Part shown: piece after piece, positions 33,815 to 40,778 of the stretch
Layout: the number at the start of each line of letters is the position of its first letter
Position numbering within the stretch: the stretch's first letter is position 1
From: Ga0077555 sp050250755
Lineage (GTDB): Bacteria; Pseudomonadota; Alphaproteobacteria; Rhizobiales; Hyphomicrobiaceae
Length of the DNA: 64,000 nucleotides
Assembly (NCBI GenBank): GCA_050250755.1
Contig: JBFWOB010000031.1
Span: forward strand, 14,094 to 78,093
Reading direction: 5' to 3'
Notes under the pieces: model-generated
What the model saw: the letters and a program-made list of their open reading frames with translations, nothing else
The model's database searches: none
Told to the model about the DNA's origin: nothing
Position numbers and translations under genes: made by a program

Positions 33815-35008
33815 ATGACCATTGAAAACGATCCGGTCGTCATCGTCAGCGGTGCCCGCACGCCGATGGGTAGCTTCCAGGGCAGCCTCGCAAGCGTGAC
33901 TGCGCCTCAGCTTGGTGCAGTCGCAATCAAGGCCGCCGTCGAGCGGGCCGGCGTGAAGCCCGATGAGGTTTCCGAGGTTCTCATGGGGTGCGTCTTGCCG
34001 GCCGGTCAAGGCCAGGCACCGGCGCGCCAGGCGGCCCGCTATGGCGGCCTCCCCGACAGCATCCCGTGCACCACCGTCAACAAGATGTGCGGCTCGGGTA
34101 TGAAGACCGTCATGATGGCCTTCGAGGCGCTGCACGCGAGACCGAAGGACGTCATCGTTGCCGGCGGCCTGGAAAGCATGACCAACACGCCGCATATCCT
34201 GCCGAAGCTGCGTGGTGGCCAGCGTCTGGGGCACACGCAAATCTACGACCATATGTTCATCGATGGACTCGAGGACGCCTACGACAAAGGTCGCCTGATG
34301 GGCACCTATGCCGAGGACACAGCCCAGGCCTACCAGTTCACGCGTGAAGAGCAGGATGCCTACGCCATCGAGAGCCTGGCCCGCGCCAAGCGCGCCAACG
34401 AGGACGGCTCTTTCGCTCGCGAAATGGCGCCCGTCACCGTCAAGACGCGCAAGGGCGACACCGTGATCGATCGTGACGAGCAGCCCTTCGCGGCTGATCC
34501 GACGAAGATCCCGGGTCTGAAGCCGGCCTTCCGCGAGGGTGGCACGGTCACGCCGGCCAACTCCTCGTCTATTTCGGACGGTGCCGCAGCGCTTGTCCTG
34601 ATGCGGGAAAGCGAGGCCAAGCGGCGTGGCTTGACCCCCCTCGCGAAAATCGTCGCCACTTCGAGCCAGGCTCAGGAACCGGCATGGTTCACCACGGCAC
34701 CTATCGGCGCCATTCGCAAGGTGCTGGAACAGACCGGCTGGACCGCCAAGGATGTCGGCCTCTACGAGATCAACGAAGCGTTTGCTGTCGTCACGATGGC
34801 CGCGATGCGTGACCTCGACCTGCCGCATAATAAGGTAAACGTGAACGGCGGCGCCTGTGCTCTGGGGCACCCGGTTGGCGCTTCCGGCGCACGCATTATC
34901 GTCACGTTGCTGAACGCGATGGAGAAGCGCGGCGAGACGAAGGGCGTGGCCTCGCTTTGCATCGGCGGTGGCGAGGCAACGGCCGTCGCGATCGAGCGCA
35001 TGAACTGA
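33815..35008 (+). CDS. phaA: Acetyl-CoA acetyltransferase (thiolase)
   Basis: A 397-residue biosynthetic-type thiolase condensing two acetyl-CoA to acetoacetyl-CoA. Catalytic residues are all present: Cys92 in NKMCGSGMKTV, His352 in CALGHPVGASGAR and Cys382 in CIGGGEA, with spacing like the Zoogloea enzyme (89/348/378). It can feed polyhydroxybutyrate synthesis or act in acyl-CoA turnover. ATG 33815 has GAAGGAG just upstream; the frame extends 210 bases further without a good start. No reductase (phaB) or synthase (phaC) is in the window, so the gene symbol is an informed guess (atoB is equivalent). Confidence 0.92.
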   Translation: MTIENDPVVIVSGARTPMGSFQGSLASVTAPQLGAVAIKAAVERAGVKPDEVSEVLMGCVLPAGQGQAPARQAARYGGLPDSIPCTTVNKMCGSGMKTVMMAFEALHARPKDVIVAGGLESMTNTPHILPKLRGGQRLGHTQIYDHMFIDGLEDAYDKGRLMGTYAEDTAQAYQFTREEQDAYAIESLARAKRANEDGSFAREMAPVTVKTRKGDTVIDRDEQPFAADPTKIPGLKPAFREGGTVTPANSSSISDGAAALVLMRESEAKRRGLTPLAKIVATSSQAQEPAWFTTAPIGAIRKVLEQTGWTAKDVGLYEINEAFAVVTMAAMRDLDLPHNKVNVNGGACALGHPVGASGARIIVTLLNAMEKRGETKGVASLCIGGGEATAVAIERMN

Positions 35009-35027
35009 TCGCGGAGAAGCGGGATCA

Positions 35028-35054
35028 GGCGAGCCTTACTCCGGGCTCGCCGTT
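35028..35054 (+). terminator. Terminator-like hairpin after the thiolase
   Basis: GGCGAGCC pairs perfectly with GGCTCGCC (8 bp, 8-base loop) 20 bases past the stop, followed by GTTCCT. The T-run is poor. Confidence 0.5.
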
Positions 35055-35195
35055 CCTCGAACCGTATTGCCGTCAACCATTTATCCTTTCCACGAATTAA
35101 CCCAGCTTGCCCGATCTGCGCCACGATCGCGCCGCATATGGTCATTTGGTGCGGAAGATTAGGGTGATCACACGCGAGCGGGCGAGACGAAGAGC

Positions 35196-38100
35196 ATGCT
35201 GGAGCTCCTGGGAAGCGGTGGGCTGGGCGAGCTGTTTTCCCGAGTGAGCGACTCGGGGCTGATCATGATTGCGCTCGTCATGCTTGGCGGCGCCTTCTGG
35301 CTACTTCGGCGTCGACCAAAGACGGCCGAAGCGTCGCGTCCTGGTATGCGCTCCCGGATCGGCGAGATTGTCTGGTCCGCAATCACCACGAACTGGCAGT
35401 TGAGCCTTCTCGCGACCGCCGCCGCGCTCCTGTCGTTTGCGTCCGGATGGCGCACGTGGGACGGCATGAAGAATTTCACCGGCGAGCCGGTGGCCTCCCT
35501 TTTGATGACGTTTGGTGTGCAGGCAGTCATGCTGATTATTGCGTGGCTGATCGGGGAAAGTTTCGCCTCGGGCCTGCGGTCGCCTCGCAGATCGGAGTCG
35601 AAAGCGGCGAGAGGGCATCTCGAACCGGCGATCGGCGGCATTGTTGGATCGTTGTGCGCCATCGGTGTGGCCGCCGCCATCGCCAATGCCTTTGGTCTGT
35701 TCGACACCCCTGGAGCAGCGCGAAGCGGCTGGCTCGACCTCGCCGACAAGTCGCTCTACGTCGGCGTCGGCCTGCTCTTGCTGGCAACGCTGCTGATCAA
35801 TCACCGCAGCGACGTCGTTCAGCCTTATGTCCAATCGGCTCGCCTGATCGCCAAGAACGCGATGTTGTGGGTCATGCTCTTGCTGTGCATGACTACGGCG
35901 GCATTCTTCTCGTTCGATTCCTTCTTCAATTCGATCTTCCCCGAAGCCGAGCGCGCCCGTTCTGCGGAGATCCGCTCGCAGCGTCAGGTGGCGGGCGTCG
36001 TCAACGATATCGGTGTCCTCGTTTCCAAACGCCAGATCGAGGAATCCGAGCGCCTCTTTAGCAGCCCCGGCTGGCAGGCCTACGAGAAGCAGCTTTCCGC
36101 GCTTGGGCAGGCGAGCCTTGGCGCAGACCAGGAGATCGAACGCTATTTCGTCGAGCAGATGGAGGCGCACAAGAGTGCGGTCGCGGCCCAGCAGGAGCGG
36201 ATGGCGACAGCGCGCAGCGGCCAGGCAGGCCTCGCTTCACGCAAAGTCGTGCTGACGGACGAGCTTTCCCGCTTGAAAAGCGAGCGGCCCGCTCTCGCCG
36301 GCGATCTGGCGGAAAAGAAATCCGAGCTCGATAGCCGGGCCCGCGGCGTCGACGCGAAGCGCGTCGAGATGATGGCCGAGGAGCGCGGGGCAGAGGGCAC
36401 CCTCAAGGTTGGCAAGGGGCCAATATTCCGGCAGCGCAGGGGCGAGCTGCAGCAGCTCCAGGACGCGCACAAAATTCAGGAACAACGCGTCCGGGATGCC
36501 CAGAAGCGGCTCGAAGTCATCGACACGCGCGTCGCCCAGATCCAGCGGGAGGTCGCCGCCCTCGATGGCGATCTGGCCAAGCTGAAAGGCGAGGCTGATA
36601 CCGCCGCTCAGCGGATAACCGTGGCCGAGCAGAGCAAGAGCACCGATACCGGCACACCGAAAGTAGATCCAGCCCGCGTGCGATCCGCATTCGAGCGCTC
36701 TGTCGGTGTGTTCCGGCAGGAGCCGACAGTCGAGCATCTGAATGCGCTGACGACCCAATGCACACACCTTCTCGGAGCCATGACGGCGACGCCCGCGACC
36801 AGGGACCGGGTGCGCACGATCGACTGCGACCCGAAACCAGCCGCGGAAGCGGCGGCGCGCGTCTTCGCCCTCAATGCGGGCCTGACATCATTTGCGCAAA
36901 ACTGTTCTGGTGGCGACAAGCTGCCGACAACCGGGGGCACCGACGCCCTGCTCGAATTCGGCCGCCGTTGCCTTCAGGATTCCGGCCTGCCGACCGCCGA
37001 CTCGAGTGAGATGGCGGCCCGCATCTCGGCGATCGATCTCAACCGTGACGACAAGGCTCACCGATTCGTCGTGACGTGGAATGCCTTTCTCGATGGCAAT
37101 CGCCTCGCCTATCTCGCGTTGGCGATCGCCGTGGCTCTCGAAAGCCTCGTCTTCATGTCGGGCCTGTTCGGTGCTAACGCCGTGCGCTCGCCGCTGACTG
37201 AGGTCGAGCATCATAGCGAAATGTCCGCCGACCAGCTCAACGCGACCATCGACGCGACGCTCGGACAAACGGTTGATCCACCCGCCGTGCTCTCGGCTCT
37301 CCTCGGCGCGTTGCACCCTATCCGCAATGTCGATGGCTTTTCGTCTGAGATCGTTCTGGACGAGCAGGAGCCGCTGCTGGACGAGTTGCGCAAGGTGCTG
37401 AACGCGGGCTCGAACATCTCGGCCGTCTATCCAGTGGAGGGACAGCCCAATCGGTATCGCGTCCACGCCGGTCTGGTGCGCTATCTGACACTTGCGCAAC
37501 GCAAGCCCTGGAAAACAAAGCCGGTGGCACTAAACCAGCGCCAGCTCGTGAACGTCATCGGCGTGGCACTGTTGCCGGACCCGCAGGTCAATGCCGACCA
37601 TGTCCTCTCGGAGATGCACCCCGTTTCCGATTCAGAGGGTTTTGCGGCTGAAACCTATCCCTTCCGCATCGCTGATGAGGCGAAGAAGCGGCTCGTGCTC
37701 AACACGCTTGGCGCCGGAGCGACCGTGCCGGGAACGGTACGCCGCGAGAACGACAACGGTCGCTACTTCGTTTCGACCGACTTCTACAAGACACTTCTAC
37801 TGATGCGTGCCGGTGCGGTCGCCGCCTTCCGTCCGGATGTGGTTCGCGCCCGTTATAGCCTTCCAGGTTCAACCGATGGAGGCGCGCTCTCGCATGCTGG
37901 TCCCCGAGCACTGGCATCGAGCGATGTGCCTCTTATCGAGGCGCGTTCGCGCCCTGGTGAGCCGCCGCAGCCTCCGTCTCCTTCTCCTCACACCCGCGGG
38001 GCTCCCCCGCAGCCCGGTCTCGCTGATCTGCATCGCCAGCCCGCGCCACGCAAGCCGGCCTCCAGCAAGCTCGCAAGCGACATTCGCAAGAGGGTGATCG

Positions 38101-38639
38101 CGGGCGCTCTGGAGCGATGGGGAACCTGGGGAGACGACGAGATCGCAGCCATCTGGCAGACGCAACCGGAGCCGCTCGCAAATGCACTCCGCGCTCTCGT
38201 CGATCGGCAGGGGCCGGTCGGCCTGGGCGTGCAGCAACTCGCCTACGAGGTCGAGCATAATATCTCCGATACTTACGAGCAGCTTCAGCGTCACGGCGTC
38301 GGCGATGTCCAGGTGCTGGAGTCCGAGGTGCACAATGTCAGGCGGAGGTTACCTGCGTTGATCATGACCGCGGATGGTCCGTACCATCAGATGATCGCCG
38401 GCATGATCCGCGATTTGCGCGAGCGTGGCGCGGCATTGGAAGATCAAGTCGGAAGCAGCCGGCTGAGCGATCATGAAATCTGGCGCTATCGTATGCTCGA
38501 CGCGCATCTGAAAAAGTTCATGGCCCTCGACGGCGCACTCGATCGCGACGAGGAGATCGTCAAGTTGCTGCGTGAATTGCGCGAGACTGAGCAGGTTGAA
38601 CCTGATGCACGGCCGAGCGATGGCCGCCCGATGAGTTGA
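35196..38639 (+). CDS. Large membrane/coiled-coil protein of unknown function with a duplicated domain
   Basis: 1147 residues; I do not recognise the family. In order: six hydrophobic segments (about 21-37, 66-84, 103-123, 148-168, 183-200, 222-240), then a long charged coiled-coil region (about 280-490, Glu/Lys/Gln/Arg rich). A segment with several Cys (about 520-620) follows, then a seventh TM (AYLALAIAVALESLVFMSGL, near 640). Two related domains, 706-766 and 807-869, share the pattern HP[IV]xxxxGFxxE ... L..L..G ... N.R ... Y..L.L. A Pro-rich linker (about 915-960) leads to a helical C-terminal domain. The coiled coil is probably extracytoplasmic or spans the periplasm, and the tail cytoplasmic, but topology is inference. 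It stands alone between terminators. Confidence 0.75.
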   Translation: MLELLGSGGLGELFSRVSDSGLIMIALVMLGGAFWLLRRRPKTAEASRPGMRSRIGEIVWSAITTNWQLSLLATAAALLSFASGWRTWDGMKNFTGEPVASLLMTFGVQAVMLIIAWLIGESFASGLRSPRRSESKAARGHLEPAIGGIVGSLCAIGVAAAIANAFGLFDTPGAARSGWLDLADKSLYVGVGLLLLATLLINHRSDVVQPYVQSARLIAKNAMLWVMLLLCMTTAAFFSFDSFFNSIFPEAERARSAEIRSQRQVAGVVNDIGVLVSKRQIEESERLFSSPGWQAYEKQLSALGQASLGADQEIERYFVEQMEAHKSAVAAQQERMATARSGQAGLASRKVVLTDELSRLKSERPALAGDLAEKKSELDSRARGVDAKRVEMMAEERGAEGTLKVGKGPIFRQRRGELQQLQDAHKIQEQRVRDAQKRLEVIDTRVAQIQREVAALDGDLAKLKGEADTAAQRITVAEQSKSTDTGTPKVDPARVRSAFERSVGVFRQEPTVEHLNALTTQCTHLLGAMTATPATRDRVRTIDCDPKPAAEAAARVFALNAGLTSFAQNCSGGDKLPTTGGTDALLEFGRRCLQDSGLPTADSSEMAARISAIDLNRDDKAHRFVVTWNAFLDGNRLAYLALAIAVALESLVFMSGLFGANAVRSPLTEVEHHSEMSADQLNATIDATLGQTVDPPAVLSALLGALHPIRNVDGFSSEIVLDEQEPLLDELRKVLNAGSNISAVYPVEGQPNRYRVHAGLVRYLTLAQRKPWKTKPVALNQRQLVNVIGVALLPDPQVNADHVLSEMHPVSDSEGFAAETYPFRIADEAKKRLVLNTLGAGATVPGTVRRENDNGRYFVSTDFYKTLLLMRAGAVAAFRPDVVRARYSLPGSTDGGALSHAGPRALASSDVPLIEARSRPGEPPQPPSPSPHTRGAPPQPGLADLHRQPAPRKPASSKLASDIRKRVIAGALERWGTWGDDEIAAIWQTQPEPLANALRALVDRQGPVGLGVQQLAYEVEHNISDTYEQLQRHGVGDVQVLESEVHNVRRRLPALIMTADGPYHQMIAGMIRDLRERGAALEDQVGSSRLSDHEIWRYRMLDAHLKKFMALDGALDRDEEIVKLLRELRETEQVEPDARPSDGRPMS

Positions 38640-38685
38640 ATGGCGGGAGCCGCCAAGTCTGACGGCCAGCAGATCCATCCAAAAC

Positions 38686-38723
38686 AAAGGCCCGCAGGGA
38701 TGCACTCCGCGGGCCCTTTTCTT
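38686..38723 (+). terminator. Rho-independent terminator after the large membrane protein
   Basis: AAAGGCCCGC pairs with GCGGGCCC-TTTT (one bulged C) around an inner GGA/TCC. The T-run follows directly, 47 bases past the stop. Confidence 0.85.
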
Positions 38724-38740
38724 GTGCGCGATCGATGCCG

Positions 38741-38817
38741 CTAGTGTCCCGATTCCGAAGTTCGCCAGAGCGCGCAGCTAGGTCGGTGAGCGAGCTTTGG
38801 AATCAAAGGGACACTAG
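38741..38817. repeat. Imperfect 77-bp palindrome, first of a pair
   Basis: Begins CTAGTGTCCC and ends GGGACACTAG. The arms continue inward (GATTCC, AAG and TCGC match after a 3-base insertion), so the element folds into a long hairpin of about 27 bp per arm. It shares the CTAGTGT...ACACTAG ends, but not the inner sequence, with the element 13 bases downstream. This looks like a MITE- or REP-type repeat. Confidence 0.75.
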
Positions 38818-38830
38818 AAATATAGAGTTG

Positions 38831-38906
38831 CTAGTGTGATTCAGATCGAGAAATCCGCTCGGAGCATAGCCGCTGGTTAGCGCGAATTTCTCGATCATCA
38901 CACTAG
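38831..38906. repeat. Imperfect 76-bp palindrome, second of a pair
   Basis: Begins CTAGTGTGAT and ends ATCACACTAG. The inner arms GATCGAGAAAT and ATTTCTCGATC also pair after a 3-base offset. Same end motif and length as the first element but a different interior. The terminal CTAG supplies the TAG stop codon (38905-38903) of the crotonase gene on the minus strand. Confidence 0.75.
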
Positions 38907-39709
38907 CGGCCTTTCCAGTTGGGTTTGCGCTTTTCCGCAAACGCCTTCGGCCCTTCGACGGTGTCTTCGCTCTGCGTCATCGCAACGAAGGCCGGGTAGC
39001 TCAGGTTGCGCATGGAGATTTCCGTCGACGGCACGTCGAGCGATCGCATCACGACCTGCTTCGTCGCGCGGATCGACATCGGCGAGCACTCGAGGGTCAG
39101 CCCGGCCCAGCGACGGGCCTCTTCCATCAGCTTCTCGTGGGGCACCACGGCGGTGACGAAGCCCAGTTCGAAGCCTTCCTGGGCGGGCACATGCCGCGCG
39201 GTCAGCATCATGCCCATTGCCTTTTTCAATGGAATCTGGCGCGAAAGCCGCTGCATGCCGCCTGCACCTGCTGCGAGTCCGACCCGCGGCTCCGGCAAGG
39301 CAAACCGCGCTTTCTCAGACGCAATGATGATGTCGCATGCCAACGCGATCTCGAAGCCGCCTCCCATGGCCACGCCGTTGACCGCCGCAATCACCGGCTT
39401 GTCGAGATCGAAGCGATTGCATAGCCCCGCAAAGCCCTTGGCGTTCGCTGGCGGACGCGTGCCGTGCTTGGCGCGATATTCGGCGTGATACTTGAGATCG
39501 TTGCCGGCGGAGAAGGCTCGATCTCCGGCACCCGTGACAATCGCCACCCAAAGGTCCGGGTTTTCCTGAAATTCGTCCCAAACAGCAGTCAGCTCTTCGT
39601 GAGCAAGATGATGCAGCGCATTCATCACCTCGGGTCGATTGAGCGTCACGATCATGAGGCGTCCATCGACTTCGACCTTGTAGTATTTCCCGTCCTTCAA
39701 AGCTGTCAT
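38903..39709 (-). CDS. Enoyl-CoA hydratase/isomerase family protein (crotonase)
   Basis: 268 residues of the crotonase fold, acting on a CoA thioester. The oxyanion-hole segments are AFSAGNDLK and AMGGGFEIALACD. Both hydratase glutamates are present: Glu120 in GGGFEIA and Glu140 in FALPEPRVGL, 20 residues apart as in rat enoyl-CoA hydratase (E144/E164). Hydration of an enoyl-CoA is therefore plausible. The C-terminal helices (SMRNLSYPAFVAMTQSEDT, then GPKAFAEKRKPNWKGR) are typical. ATG 39709 is chosen because GGAGG sits 6 bases before it; the ATG two codons earlier touches the GGAGG. Its stop codon lies in a palindromic repeat. Confidence 0.9.
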   Translation of the reverse strand: MTALKDGKYYKVEVDGRLMIVTLNRPEVMNALHHLAHEELTAVWDEFQENPDLWVAIVTGAGDRAFSAGNDLKYHAEYRAKHGTRPPANAKGFAGLCNRFDLDKPVIAAVNGVAMGGGFEIALACDIIIASEKARFALPEPRVGLAAGAGGMQRLSRQIPLKKAMGMMLTARHVPAQEGFELGFVTAVVPHEKLMEEARRWAGLTLECSPMSIRATKQVVMRSLDVPSTEISMRNLSYPAFVAMTQSEDTVEGPKAFAEKRKPNWKGR

Positions 39710-39923
39710 GGGCATCCTCCGAAGTTCTTTCCATCGTATCGATGCAGAAGACTAAGCCGTGTCCATGTCCCAACGCCACGGCTTTTGCGGCGGCACCGCC
39801 TCGACACAGTTGTGCGGCTTAAGTCCAAATGCGAACCGTGCATGGGCTTCGCATAAACGTGTTGTTTACCAAGAGAGCATAGGGTCCCGGCGTTTCCTGC
39901 GTCTCTAGTCGGGAGTATCGTTT

Positions 39924-40331
39924 ATGTCGCTGCACGGCGTGTTGCGGGCGTCAGCCAGAATATTTTTCAGCCTAGCACTTCTTGCGGCGATCCTGCCGCT
40001 GACAAGCGGCGACGCCGAGGCGCGCCGCCGAGGCGGCAAGACGATCAGCGCGGGTACGGGCGTCGAGCGCAACCATCATAATGTGTCTGAGCAAGCTTCG
40101 CCCGGGCAGCATCCGGCCGATGTCGACGACGCGACTGCCGGCACTGAGAATGCGAACCAGAGCCAAGCACCTGTCCAACCGGTTGTGCGTGCGAGCGCGG
40201 CTCGTGTGATCACGAAACCTAAGGACATCGACGTGCCAGGCTGCTCGATCGGTATGATTTGCACGGTCTGCATCGCGGGCTGCAACGACGGAGGAAACCC
40301 CATCGTGCATGCCGTGCCGAAAGGTCATTGA
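39924..40331 (+). CDS. Small secreted protein with a C-terminal four-cysteine motif
   Basis: A 135-residue precursor of no family I recognise. The signal peptide has a hydrophobic core, IFFSLALLAAILPLTSG, with likely cleavage after GDAEA near residue 33. The mature part starts with basic RRRGG, continues as a low-complexity Gln/Ala/Asp/Asn segment (about 45-85) and ends with CSIGMICTVCIAGC. That is four Cys with spacing 6, 2 and 3, followed by NDGGNPIVHAVPKGH. The cysteines could bind a metal or form disulfides in the periplasm. A purine patch GGGAG precedes the ATG, and a bidirectional terminator follows. Confidence 0.6.
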   Translation: MSLHGVLRASARIFFSLALLAAILPLTSGDAEARRRGGKTISAGTGVERNHHNVSEQASPGQHPADVDDATAGTENANQSQAPVQPVVRASAARVITKPKDIDVPGCSIGMICTVCIAGCNDGGNPIVHAVPKGH

Positions 40332-40356
40332 CGCGGCGAGGCGGCGTCTTACGAAC

Positions 40357-40386
40357 AAAAACCCCGAGCTTGTGCTCGGGGTTTTC
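40357..40386. terminator. Bidirectional terminator
   Basis: ACCCCGAGC pairs with GCTCGGGGT around a short TTGT loop. A5 on the left and T4 on the right give T-runs on both strands. It ends the secreted-protein gene (plus) and the NIPSNAP gene (minus, stop at 40432). Confidence 0.9.
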
Positions 40387-40431
40387 CAATTCTCTTCCGC
40401 CTTGCGGCGCATGATGCTTAGTGCAGCCGAA

Positions 40432-40758
40432 TTACTGTGCGGCGGACAAACGCGTGGGAAGCACCCGCTGCACATTGATGGCGGGGCGATCAATCAGCTC
40501 GCCAACTTGCGGTGAGATCGTGGTCTTCCAGAAATCCGACTCGTAGATCTCCTTGTAGATCCGCTCGCGTTCTGCCTCGCTTTCGAAGCGTCGGATCCAG
40601 ACGTAGACGCTATCGTCCGTCTCGCCTCGGAAAGACGCTGTAATGACGGCGCCTTTGGACACCTGGAAGGGGATGATCTCGCCTTCCATCAGCTTGAGCC
40701 ATGCTTCCATTTTGCCTGGCTTGATCTTGTATTGGCGCAACTCGTAGAACGCGGCCAT
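40432..40758 (-). CDS. NIPSNAP family protein
   Basis: A 108-residue soluble protein with the NIPSNAP/EthD-like ferredoxin fold: FYELRQYKIKPGKMEAWLKL, a central VYVWIRRFESEAERERIYKE and a terminal helix-strand. The family has no settled biochemical role. The gene begins 20 bases after the methylmalonyl-CoA mutase stop on the same strand, with GGGAGAGGAAA before its ATG, so the two are probably one transcript. A link to acyl-CoA metabolism is suggested only by that position. Confidence 0.82.
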   Translation of the reverse strand: MAAFYELRQYKIKPGKMEAWLKLMEGEIIPFQVSKGAVITASFRGETDDSVYVWIRRFESEAERERIYKEIYESDFWKTTISPQVGELIDRPAINVQRVLPTRLSAAQ

Positions 40759-40778
40759 GCTGTTTCCTCTCCCGAAAA

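Noticed and set aside
33629..34870. 413-codon minus-strand frame opposite the thiolase
   Set aside because: Antisense shadow produced by GC-rich codon bias; the plus-strand thiolase has all catalytic residues.
38903..39709. Loss of a catalytic glutamate in the crotonase
   Set aside because: Re-reading the alignment shows both glutamates (Glu120 and Glu140) with the correct 20-residue spacing.
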